Source: Clostridia bacterium
GTDB taxonomy: Bacteria; UBA6262; WVXT01; JAUXBS01
DNA length: 9,768 bases
Direction: 5' to 3'
NCBI GenBank assembly: GCA_030618495.1
Contig: JAUXDE010000065.1
Span: 1-9,768 of the forward strand
In this document: positions 1 to 7,096 of the stretch, in pieces
Layout of the letters: each line of letters opens with the position of its first letter
Numbering within the stretch: position 1 is the stretch's first letter
The notes under the pieces: generated by a model
Seen by the model: only the letters and a program-made list of their open reading frames with translations
Databases searched by the model: none
What the model was told of the DNA's origin: nothing
Translations under genes and position numbers: made by a program

Positions 1-78
1 TATGTAAAGCTATGTTAGTAACACTACATTAAGACTCATGCTGCCGTTTACCATGCCTGAAAACTGAGGTCTGTATTA

Positions 79-1116
79 ATGAATTTATCGGATTTTAATT
101 ATATTCTTCCCCAATCAAGCATTGCATTGTCACCGGTCTCTCCAAGGGATACATCGAGATTGTTGCTTTTGGACAGGAATGACGGCAGTGTCCGTGATAA
201 GACCTTCCACCAGGTGGTAAACCTGTTAAGGAAAGGCGATATACTGGTGGTAAACGATACCAGGGTCATACCCGCAAGGCTTACGGGGAAAAAGAGGGTT
301 ACGGGCGCGGCAATAGATTTACTGCTTCTTAATCGGGTTAAAGAAAAAGAGGGTAATGTCTGGGAAGTCCTGGTAAAACCGGCAAGGAGGGTGAGGGAAG
401 GAACTGAAATTATATTCGAAAAGGGCCTGCTCCGGGCGGAGGTAATCGGGAAGTCAAACGGCAAGACACTTGTGGAATTCAAGCATTCGGGCGATTTCGA
501 CGTGATACTTGAGGAGATAGGCAAGGTTCCCCTGCCTCCCTATATAAAGAGAGAGGAAAAAAAGGAGGATCGCGGGTGGTACCAGACGGTATATTCCAGG
601 AAGAAGGGGGCGGTGGCGGCACCTACGGCGGGATTCCATTTTACGGAAAAACTCATTAAGGATATTGCCAATAAAGGCGTTGAGATTATATCCCTTACGC
701 TTCATGTCGGGTGGGGCACGTTCAGGCCCGTCAGGGAAAATGACATAACGAAACATAAGATGGGAAGCGAGTTCTACGAACTTTCAGAAGAAAGCGCGGT
801 AAAAATAAACCGCGCAAGGGAAAACCGCGGCAGGGTGATTGCCGTGGGTACCACCACCACGCGCGCTCTTGAGACGCTGGGTGATTCATCGGGCAGGGTA
901 AAGGCGGGCTCGGGGTATACGGACAAGTTCATTTATCCGGGATATGAATTCAGGATTATTGACGCCCTGATAACCAATTTTCACCTGCCGAAATCAACCC
1001 TTCTCATGCTTGTAAGCGCTTTTGCCGGAAGGGAAAAAGTTTTAAAGGCATACGAACATGCTCTTAAACATCAATACAGGTTCTACAGCTACGGTGACGC
1101 CATGTTCATCACTTGA
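79..1116 (+). CDS. queA: S-adenosylmethionine:tRNA ribosyltransferase-isomerase QueA
   Basis: QueA transfers and isomerises the ribosyl group of S-adenosylmethionine onto preQ1 at position 34 of tRNA, making epoxyqueuosine in the cytoplasm. The 345-residue length is normal for the family. Family signatures run along the whole protein: SPRDTSRLLLLDR (about 21-33), GDILVVNDTRVIPARL (about 53-68), PTAGFHFTEKL (about 185), LTLHVGWGTFRPV, KHKMGSEFYELS, VGTTTTRALE (about 256-265), ITNFHLPKSTLLMLVSAF and the C-terminal YRFYSYGDAMFI. The ATG at 79 is preceded by GAGG at 66-69 with suitable spacing, and the N-terminus aligns with the family start. In many bacteria tgt follows directly; here it lies about 3 kb downstream, beyond an accessory islet. 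A PPC-domain gene follows after 18 bases, probably in the same transcript. Identification is near certain. Confidence 0.97.
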   Translation: MNLSDFNYILPQSSIALSPVSPRDTSRLLLLDRNDGSVRDKTFHQVVNLLRKGDILVVNDTRVIPARLTGKKRVTGAAIDLLLLNRVKEKEGNVWEVLVKPARRVREGTEIIFEKGLLRAEVIGKSNGKTLVEFKHSGDFDVILEEIGKVPLPPYIKREEKKEDRGWYQTVYSRKKGAVAAPTAGFHFTEKLIKDIANKGVEIISLTLHVGWGTFRPVRENDITKHKMGSEFYELSEESAVKINRARENRGRVIAVGTTTTRALETLGDSSGRVKAGSGYTDKFIYPGYEFRIIDALITNFHLPKSTLLMLVSAFAGREKVLKAYEHALKHQYRFYSYGDAMFIT

Positions 1117-1134
1117 TTAGGAAAGGAAAATAAT

Positions 1135-1557
1135 ATGCAAAGCAAAAAGAAGGATAACCTTATTATCATAAGACTATTCCCGGGTGAAAGTATTTTTGAA
1201 GAACTGAAAAACGTTTGCAGGAAGTACGAGGTAAAGACCGCAGTGGTCATTTCGGGTATAGGTCAACTGAAACAGTTTAAGTTGGGCTACTTCAGGAAGA
1301 AGGGCGATTATGTTTCTGAATACTATGAGAAGGCTTATGAGATGATTTCTCTGACTGGCAATATCTGCAACAGCAAAGACGGGTATGAGTTTCATGTTCA
1401 TGCCTGCCTGGGAAATGAAAAAAAGGAAGCCATGGGGGGGCATTTGATTGAAGGTACAGTGGAGATTACAAATGAAATATCACTGTTGATTACGGACATG
1501 AGCATTGAAAGAAAGACCGAAGAGAAAACAGGTTTAAGAGGATTATTTCTGGAATGA
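1135..1557 (+). CDS. PPC/DUF296-domain DNA-binding-like protein
   Basis: A single-domain protein of 140 residues that matches the PPC (plants and prokaryotes conserved, DUF296) fold. Visible signatures are RLFPGESIFEELKNVCRKY near the N-terminus, a VVISGIGQLKQFKLGYF segment (about 37-53), then EFHVHACLG (85-93) and GGHLIEGTVEI (101-111). His87, His89 and His103 occupy the positions of the histidines that bind metal in trimeric bacterial and archaeal PPC structures. In plants the domain is part of AT-hook proteins; the stand-alone bacterial versions have no firm function, so DNA binding is only a family label. The gene starts 18 bases after queA and its TGA overlaps the next ATG as ATGA, so it is probably co-transcribed with queA and translationally coupled to the methyltransferase. 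The family is clear; the cellular role is not. Confidence 0.85.
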   Translation: MQSKKKDNLIIIRLFPGESIFEELKNVCRKYEVKTAVVISGIGQLKQFKLGYFRKKGDYVSEYYEKAYEMISLTGNICNSKDGYEFHVHACLGNEKKEAMGGHLIEGTVEITNEISLLITDMSIERKTEEKTGLRGLFLE

Positions 1558-2267
1558 TTATTCTTAACAAGACCATGGAAAAGTCGGATTTATTAAATCC
1601 TGAAGTGGCTTCCATGAGAAAAGCATTAAAGAGTTATGCGGGGAAGCTGTTTCTCAGGGGAATACCTTTTGCGATAAACGGTTACCTGAGGTGGAATTAT
1701 TACGTCGGCTGGTATAAGTTATGGGAGTACGCCAGGGGGCTGGCATACACCGGGATAAAAAAAGGGATGAGAGTCCTGGACGTGGGAGGCGCCGCCACAT
1801 TACCGGTTTTTTACCTTGCCCAAAAAGGGTGCAAGGTAATAAGCGCGGATATTGATGAAAAACTTGTAAGTCATACAGAAAAAATATCAAAAAAAATGAA
1901 ATGGGAACTCAAGGGAAGTACTGTGAACCTTTGTGAAAATGATGTTCCTGAAAGTTGGGGCAAGTTTGATTTAGCGGTTTCTTTCTGCGTGGTGGAGCAT
2001 ATGGATAAAAAGGGACAGATAAAAGCGATGAGAAGAATGGCTGATTCACTCGTTCCGGGAGGAAAAATGGTCATTACTTTTGATTACGGCCAGGAAGCGC
2101 CGACACAAAATCCTCTCAGTACTCCTGAAAATGTGGAGGAATTAATAAGCGCCTCAGGTCTATCCCCTGAAGGGAACCGGGATTTCCTGGATACGAAAAA
2201 CAGGTTTAAATTAGGGCACGCCAAAAAGGCTGATTACACTTTTGGAAGTTTGTTTTTAAAGAAATAA
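1554..2267 (+). CDS. class I SAM-dependent methyltransferase, substrate unknown
   Basis: A 237-residue Rossmann-fold methyltransferase. Motif I is VLDVGGAAT (74-82), followed by a strand ending in ISADIDE (96-102), whose acidic residues would hold the SAM ribose. FDLAVSFCVVEHM (138-150) is motif IV, and DSLVPGGKMVITFDYG (164-179) is the post-motif strand typical of Methyltransf_11/25-type enzymes. The first ~60 residues include an aromatic stretch (RWNYYVGWYKLWEYAR, 46-61) that may belong to substrate recognition. No membrane segment or signal peptide is apparent. The start overlaps the upstream PPC stop (ATGA), implying coupled translation; a second ATG seven codons in (1575) is a less likely start. 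No partner gene reveals the substrate. The next gene is over 130 bases away and has its own promoter, so this probably closes the queA unit, although I see no convincing terminator. Confidence 0.85.
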   Translation: MIILNKTMEKSDLLNPEVASMRKALKSYAGKLFLRGIPFAINGYLRWNYYVGWYKLWEYARGLAYTGIKKGMRVLDVGGAATLPVFYLAQKGCKVISADIDEKLVSHTEKISKKMKWELKGSTVNLCENDVPESWGKFDLAVSFCVVEHMDKKGQIKAMRRMADSLVPGGKMVITFDYGQEAPTQNPLSTPENVEELISASGLSPEGNRDFLDTKNRFKLGHAKKADYTFGSLFLKK

Positions 2268-2348
2268 AAAAAGAAACGGTATCAAGTAGTTAAATCGCTT
2301 AAAAAGAGTTCACTTTTAACTTTTGAATGGTAGATTGTTAAAAGAGAT

Positions 2349-2377
2349 TTGACAAACATATATCATTATGATATACT
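2349..2377 (+). promoter_or_regulatory. sigma-70-type promoter of the RelB/RelE-type TA pair
   Basis: TTGACA at 2349-2354 is a perfect -35 box. Exactly 17 bases later TATACT (2372-2377) matches the -10 consensus at five of six positions. Transcription would begin near 2384, right at the AAAGGAGG ribosome binding site (2384-2391), so the leader would be only about 15 bases. It separates this pair from the queA unit. Confidence 0.75.
2359..2375. promoter_or_regulatory. palindromic operator candidate for the RHH antitoxin
   Basis: TATATCAT and ATGATATA form a perfect inverted repeat of eight pairs around a central T. It overlaps the spacer and the first bases of the -10 box. Ribbon-helix-helix antitoxins of RelB/CopG type usually repress their own promoter by binding such short palindromes, so this is a natural autoregulation site. 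The position and symmetry are seen; the binding is inferred. Confidence 0.6.
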
Positions 2378-2398
2378 TATTATAAAGGAGGTTTTAAA

Positions 2399-2635
2399 AT
2401 GAGAATGAAATCTATGGATAAAACGTTTTTGATTCACCTGCCATCAGAGCTTTACGAGAACATGAAAAAGGTTGCTGCAAAGAAATATAAATCAGTTTCT
2501 GAGCTGGTAAGAGAATCAGTTTTAGAAAAGATTGAAGAAGAGTTCACATCAGAAGATATGGTTTTGATTGAAAAGGGACGTAAATCTTTTCATGCAGGTA
2601 AAGGTCTTAACTGGAGAAAAATAAAACGTGGATAG
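2399..2635 (+). CDS. ribbon-helix-helix antitoxin (RelB/CopG type)
   Basis: A 78-residue protein whose first ~46 residues look like a ribbon-helix-helix DNA-binding domain: a strand DKTFLIHLP (7-15), helix A SELYENMKKVAAKKY (16-30) and helix B SVSELVRESVLEKIEEE (32-48), with the usual turn between them. The charged C-terminal tail (about 49-78, ending WRKIKRG) would wrap and neutralise the partner toxin. The ATG at 2399 follows AAAGGAGG (2384-2391) at good spacing; the ATGs at codons 3 and 6 lack this. The gene overlaps the downstream RelE-like toxin by eight bases, the standard antitoxin-first layout of RelBE-type modules. Autoregulation is likely through the palindrome in its promoter. Class assignment is good; the exact family name (RelB or another CopG-like antitoxin) is open. 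Confidence 0.8.
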   Translation: MRMKSMDKTFLIHLPSELYENMKKVAAKKYKSVSELVRESVLEKIEEEFTSEDMVLIEKGRKSFHAGKGLNWRKIKRG

Positions 2636-2900
2636 GTTTAAAGTAATACTTCAATCTCAAACAGAGAAGTATTATAGAAAGGCAGATAATAAAACATCTA
2701 AAATCCTTGAAAAGTGCTTCAGGCAGTTGGAAAATAATCCTTTTTATTACCCTGGGAAGATAAAAAGGTTGAAAGGGCAAAAAGGTATGTTTAGATATAC
2801 TACAGATGGATTGAGAATAATTTATGAAATAGATGTTAATAATAAAAAAGCAGGTGTATTGATTATTTTACCAAGAGGAGATGTTTATAAGAAGCTCTAA
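2628..2900 (+). CDS. RelE/ParE-family toxin (likely mRNA interferase)
   Basis: A 90-residue protein with the compact RelE/ParE fold. The C-terminal half carries the pattern FRYTTDGLRIIYEIDVNNKKAGVLIILPRGDVYKKL-like (55-90), in which Arg56, Arg63, Tyr66, Arg83 and Tyr87 fall where RelE-type toxins place basic and tyrosine residues. RelE toxins cut mRNA in the ribosomal A site, while ParE relatives target gyrase; the R/Y set here favours a RelE-like ribonuclease, but this is inference. The start is GTG at 2628, inside the end of the antitoxin gene (TAG 2633-2635), with a weak GGAG at 2613-2616. Weak initiation by coupling would keep toxin below antitoxin. The length is typical and there is no sign of decay. 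Confidence 0.8.
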   Translation: MDRFKVILQSQTEKYYRKADNKTSKILEKCFRQLENNPFYYPGKIKRLKGQKGMFRYTTDGLRIIYEIDVNNKKAGVLIILPRGDVYKKL

Positions 2901-2999
2901 TTTTATATCCATTGACAATGAATGGAAATGAATTGTTTCTGTAAAGGGAATTAGGATATAACACCGTAACATTTTGATGTAAATCTTTTTAGCCACGTG

Positions 3000-3048
3000 G
3001 CCGGAGTGGCGGAATTGGCAGACGCCAGGGATTTAAAATCCCTTGAGC
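3000..3048 (+). pseudogene. 5' half of tRNA-Leu(UAA), truncated
   Basis: The stretch reads as the 5' half of a tRNA-Leu. There is a 7-base acceptor strand GCCGGAG (3000-3006), TG at positions 8-9, and a D arm with GCGGAATTGGCAGACGC containing the expected GG. The anticodon arm has stem AGGGA (3027-3031) paired to TCCCT (3039-3043) and the 7-base loop TTTAAAA, giving anticodon UAA. The variable arm begins (TTGAGC), but no T arm (GGTTCGA-type) and no CTCCGGC acceptor 3' strand follow; the sequence changes to a T tract at 3052. It therefore cannot make a normal tRNA. Either the 3' half was lost by recombination or an assembly join falls here. Confidence 0.8.
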
Positions 3049-3057
3049 GTCTTTTTT
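3021..3057 (+). terminator. Rho-independent terminator built from the tRNA fragment
   Basis: GACGC (3021-3025) pairs perfectly with GCGTC (3047-3051). Inside it the former anticodon stem AGGGAT/ATCCCT pairs as well, leaving a small internal bulge (C on one side, TGA on the other). The hairpin is followed directly by six T residues (3052-3057) and TATTT-like sequence. This is the form of an intrinsic terminator and would end transcripts of the upstream TA pair. The pairing is seen directly; termination is inferred. Confidence 0.6.
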
Positions 3058-3090
3058 ATTTGTGGTCAATAAACCCGTTTTGTCGTCAGA

Positions 3091-3225
3091 TGTAAACTGT
3101 AATCAAAAAGTACCACAGATTTAGCAGAAAATGTAACCGAAAACCGGAACATATATAGTGTAAGCATAGTAAGGTGTATCATACTTTGATGACGATAGTG
3201 TGTAAGAATTGGATGACATTTTACA
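3091..3225. repeat. ~135-bp repeat, copy 1, with inverted ends
   Basis: This segment recurs in the same orientation at 3890-4024, ungapped, with eleven mismatches by my count. Its ends are imperfect inverted repeats: TGTAAACTGTAATCAAA at the left matches the reverse complement of TTGGATGACATTTTACA at the right in 14 of 17 positions. That makes it a short, non-coding, palindrome-ended element resembling a MITE or a folded recombination site. It ends 10 bases before the -35 box of the HigBA-type pair. I see no clear target-site duplication at its edges. Confidence 0.85.
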
Positions 3226-3235
3226 AAAATAATCC

Positions 3236-3264
3236 TTGACAAACTGTAGTTTATAAGCTACAAT
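3236..3264 (+). promoter_or_regulatory. sigma-70-type promoter of the HigB/HigA-type pair
   Basis: TTGACA (3236-3241) is a perfect -35 box, and TACAAT (3259-3264), 17 bases downstream, matches the -10 consensus at five of six positions. The expected start near 3271 falls on the AAGGA ribosome binding site (3270-3274), giving a leader of only about 13 bases. The promoter lies between repeat copy 1 and the toxin gene, so the module carries its own expression signals. Confidence 0.75.
3245..3262. promoter_or_regulatory. palindromic operator candidate for HigA-type antitoxin
   Basis: TGTAGTTTATAAGCTACA is an 18-base dyad in which eight of nine positions pair perfectly and the ninth is a T-G mismatch. 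It fills the spacer between the -35 and -10 boxes and overlaps the latter. HigA antitoxins bind such dyads through their helix-turn-helix to repress the operon, so this is the likely autoregulatory site. Binding is inferred. Confidence 0.6.
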
Positions 3265-3283
3265 AGTATAAGGAACATATAAT

Positions 3284-3619
3284 ATGACAAAAACGGTTAT
3301 ACTTTACAAAGACCAATGTAACAGAGAACCTTTTACAGACTGGCTTTTGTCATTAAAAAATAAAACGACACGTTATCGTATACAAGCAAGAATAAGGCGT
3401 ATTGAAAACGGGAATTACGGTAATCATAAAAGGTTTAGAGGTCTTATTGAAATTAAGTATAATTTTGGGAAAGGTTACAGAGTTTATTTAACTGAAGACG
3501 AAAATACTTTAGTGATTCTGCTTGTAGGGGGTGATAAGAGCACGCAAGAGAAGGATATACAAAAAGCTTTAGAATATAGGGAGGACTATTATGAACAGAA
3601 GAAAACTCAGAACTTTTGA
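3284..3619 (+). CDS. HigB-like toxin, RelE/Gp49 superfamily
   Basis: A 111-residue protein fitting the phage Gp49-like/HigB-type addiction-module killer family. Signatures in order are FTDWLLSLKN (17-26), YRIQARIRRIENGNYGNHKRF (31-51, the conserved R-I-R-R...GN.G..K block), GLIEIKYNFGKGYRVYL (53-69) and LVILLVGGDKSTQEKDIQKAL (76-96), the last being the GG.K..Q..DI..A motif. Members act as ribosome-dependent mRNA endonucleases; that activity is inherited from the family and not shown here. The gene comes before its antitoxin, the higBA order, and its last 29 bases overlap the antitoxin gene. The ATG at 3284 follows AAGGA at 3270-3274. Length is typical and the frame is intact, so the module may well be active. 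Confidence 0.85.
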   Translation: MTKTVILYKDQCNREPFTDWLLSLKNKTTRYRIQARIRRIENGNYGNHKRFRGLIEIKYNFGKGYRVYLTEDENTLVILLVGGDKSTQEKDIQKALEYREDYYEQKKTQNF

Positions 3620-3923
3620 CAATTTTGAAATTGAATATTTTAAAAAACATTCCAGTGAACTGAAAAAATACATAGAAGTTGCCCTTGCGGAATATCAAAA
3701 AGACGGGGATGAAAAAGCATTTCTTGCTTCACTTTCAGTTGCTGCAAGAGTACATGGGGGATTTACCAGGCTTGCAAAAGAAACAGGGTTAAACAGGGAG
3801 AATTTATACCGGGCATTATCAGACCGTTCAGACCCGCGTTTTTCAACGATAATGCAGGTTCTGAGTAAATTAGGTTATTCCCTTAAGATTGTAAATTGTA
3901 ATCGAAAAATACCACAGATTTAG
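3591..3923 (+). CDS. HigA-like helix-turn-helix addiction antidote
   Basis: A 110-residue antidote of the HTH addiction-module type that pairs with Gp49-like toxins. The N-terminus has the family pattern TFDNFEIEYFKKHSSELKKYIEVAL (8-32). A central SLSVAARVHGGFTRLAKETGLNRENLYRALS segment (48-77) contains the helix-turn-helix, followed by PRFSTIMQVLSKLGYSLKIV (82-101). It neutralises the toxin and probably represses the operon through the dyad in the promoter. The start ATG at 3591 is inside the toxin gene, with a strong AGGGAGG at 3578-3584, which favours antitoxin excess. Odd point: the last ten codons (VNCNRKIPQI) and the TAG stop lie wholly within repeat copy 2. The family core usually ends near the LGY.L.I segment, so this tail looks like an add-on from the repeat. 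Confidence 0.85.
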   Translation: MNRRKLRTFDNFEIEYFKKHSSELKKYIEVALAEYQKDGDEKAFLASLSVAARVHGGFTRLAKETGLNRENLYRALSDRSDPRFSTIMQVLSKLGYSLKIVNCNRKIPQI

Positions 3924-4024
3924 CAGGAAATGTAACCGAAAACTGGAAAATATATAGTGTAAGCATAGTAAGGTGTATCATATTTCGATGACAATAGTGT
4001 GTTAGAATTGGATGGCATTTTACA
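3890..4024. repeat. ~135-bp repeat, copy 2, overlapping the antitoxin 3' end
   Basis: Direct copy of 3091-3225, starting 799 bases further on and differing at eleven positions by my count. Its inverted ends are slightly less matched (TGTAAATTGTAATCGAA against the reverse complement of TTGGATGGCATTTTACA, 13 of 17). The first 34 bases form the last codons and stop of the HigA-like gene. Together with copy 1 it brackets a complete promoter-toxin-antitoxin unit. The most conserved stretch is the interior ATATATAGTGTAAGCATAG and the bases after it, up to GTGTATCATA. Confidence 0.85.
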
Positions 4025-4098
4025 GCTGAGAACCATCCCCTCTCCACTTGTAAATAACCAATCAACTTATTCCTCGTTACCTGACATTTTTATTTCTA

Positions 4099-5618
<1,520 letters not shown>

Positions 5619-5706
5619 ATGGTGTTTTATACGCACCAAGCCTACCTCATAGCGGTGAATTAATCGCGAGGGGCATGATTATAAGTTTATTCTGGAGGAG
5701 CATATT

Positions 5707-7086
5707 ATGCAAAAATCCATGCAATTCAGGGTCTTTCTTTGTATAGCGGTTGTTGTTGCGGCGCTCTTTTACCTTTATCCCACGTACGTGTGGTACGGTA
5801 AGCCGCAGGAAGAAAGGGACATGCTGGAAAAACAGAAAGATAAAATGCTTGGAAAAATATTAAAACTGGGACTGGACCTGCGAGGGGGGATGCATCTCGT
5901 CCTGGAGGTTGAGCTTGATAAGGTTGCCGAAGGCATGAAAAAAGGCGATGCGATGAAACGCGCAAAAGAGATAATCACAAACCGAATTGACCAGTTTGGA
6001 GTTTCGGAAGCGCATATTACAACACAGGGAGAAAAGTGGATTGTAGTGCAGCTGCCGGGAGTGAAGGATCCCGAGAGGGCAATAGACCTCATAGGGAAGA
6101 CGGCGCTGCTTGAGTTTAAAATAGTCGATAACAGAGAAGACATGTCGGCTTATCTCGATGAAGAAGGCGAGTTTGACGAGTCCATGCTGCCCGAGGAACT
6201 TGAATTACTTAATGGTAAGGAAGATGCAAAGTACCTGTTGAAAAAAGAGGCGGAGGTGACGGGGGCCGATTTGAAGGACGCAAGGGTTGAGTTCGGACAG
6301 TTCAACATGCCCCATGTCGCGATAGAATTCAACAGGGACGGCGCAAAGAAATTCGCGAAGGTTACCGAAGTCAACGTGGAAAGAAATCTTGCAATAGTGC
6401 TTGATGATGTAGTGCAGTCCGCTCCGGTAATCAGGACTAAAATACCCGACGGGAATGCGATAATAGAAGGAAACTTCACGATGGAAGAGGCCCGCAACCT
6501 TGCAATCGTACTCAGGGCAGGTGCCCTTCCCGCTCCCGTGAAGATTATAGAGAACAGGACGGTGGGGCCTACACTTGGCAGGGATTCAATAAAAGCAGGT
6601 CTTTACGCGTGCCTTATGGGGATGGCAATAGTTCTCGTGTTTATGGCGTTGTACTACAGGCTGGCCGGGCTGATCGCAGACATGGCTTTGCTCCTGAACC
6701 TTGTGATACTCATGGGCGCAATGGCGCTGATACATGCAACTTTAACGCTGCCCGGAATCGCGGGTATAATTCTTACAATAGGAATGGCGGTTGATGCCAA
6801 TGTGCTGGTATTTGAAAGGATAAGAGAGGAACTCTCTTCGGGCAAGACTGTCAGGGTGGCAATAGACGCGGGTTACGAAAAGGCATTAAAGACAATACTT
6901 GATGCCAATGTAACAACGCTCATCGCGGCGGGATTCCTGTTCCAGTTCGGGACGGGGCCCATCAAGGGGTTTGCCGTAACGTTATTCCTTGGCATAATGA
7001 TAAGCATGTTTACGTCAATAATACTGACGCATCTTGTTTTTGACCTGGTTTTTACATCCAGGGCGTTAAAAAAACTAAGTATATGA
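5707..7086 (+). CDS. secD: protein translocase subunit SecD
   Basis: SecD works with SecF in the inner membrane, using proton flow to pull exported proteins off the SecYEG channel. At 459 residues it is shorter than the E. coli protein (about 615) but like many other bacterial SecDs. An N-terminal membrane helix (about 8-24) is followed by LGLDLRGGMHLVLEVE (54-69), the family signature. The periplasmic domain (about 30-290) includes TNRIDQFGVSE (91-101) and LPGVKDPERA (116-125), and an acidic stretch at about 144-170 of low complexity. RAGALPAPVKIIENRTVGPTLG (270-291) precedes five further helices. AVDANVLVFERIREEL (361-376) carries the conserved Asp363 used in proton conduction. GGAGGAG at 5694-5700 fixes the start. 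secF follows after 10 bases. Confidence 0.97.
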   Translation: MQKSMQFRVFLCIAVVVAALFYLYPTYVWYGKPQEERDMLEKQKDKMLGKILKLGLDLRGGMHLVLEVELDKVAEGMKKGDAMKRAKEIITNRIDQFGVSEAHITTQGEKWIVVQLPGVKDPERAIDLIGKTALLEFKIVDNREDMSAYLDEEGEFDESMLPEELELLNGKEDAKYLLKKEAEVTGADLKDARVEFGQFNMPHVAIEFNRDGAKKFAKVTEVNVERNLAIVLDDVVQSAPVIRTKIPDGNAIIEGNFTMEEARNLAIVLRAGALPAPVKIIENRTVGPTLGRDSIKAGLYACLMGMAIVLVFMALYYRLAGLIADMALLLNLVILMGAMALIHATLTLPGIAGIILTIGMAVDANVLVFERIREELSSGKTVRVAIDAGYEKALKTILDANVTTLIAAGFLFQFGTGPIKGFAVTLFLGIMISMFTSIILTHLVFDLVFTSRALKKLSI

Positions 7087-7096
7087 GGGAGAACAA

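Larger units (their letters stand above)
2901..3283. other. gene-poor stretch between the two TA pairs
   Basis: No ORF of credible length lies here. From left to right it holds about 100 bases with no clear signal (a loose TTGTTT-18-TATAAC promoter-like pair at 2933-2962 could be the old tRNA promoter, but is weak). A perfect palindrome GCCACGTGGC (2992-3001) straddles the tRNA 5' end. Then come the truncated tRNA-Leu with its hairpin, about 33 unassigned bases (3058-3090), repeat copy 1, and the HigBA promoter. Confidence 0.7.

Noticed and set aside
1-78. preQ1 riboswitch upstream of queA
   Set aside because: Only 78 bases are available and I found no convincing preQ1 aptamer hairpin with its A-rich tail; only the ribosome binding site is supported.
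2288-2330. Terminator after the methyltransferase gene
   Set aside because: TTAAAAAG and CTTTTAA can pair with a bulge, but the stem is A/T only and is not followed by a T tract.
3000-3060. Functional tRNA-Leu(UAA), or one interrupted by a group I intron
   Set aside because: Group I introns in tRNA-Leu(UAA) split the anticodon loop, but here the loop TTTAAAA and both stem strands are intact. No T arm or matching 3' acceptor strand (CTCCGGC) was found downstream within the islet.
3091-4024. Integron attC sites or a CRISPR array
   Set aside because: The repeat lacks the GTTRRRY/RYYYAAC core pair, no integrase is present, and two long repeats around two genes are not a CRISPR array.
5619-5706. 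Attenuator or terminator between yajC and secD
   Set aside because: Only short interrupted pairings are possible (GGTGT/GCACC, and CCTC..GCG/CGC.GAGG) and no T tract follows them.
5726-6845. Several minus-strand and off-frame open frames across secD
   Set aside because: They are low-complexity, Ser- or Pro-rich translations opposite or within a clear SecD gene, with no ribosome sites or family motifs.
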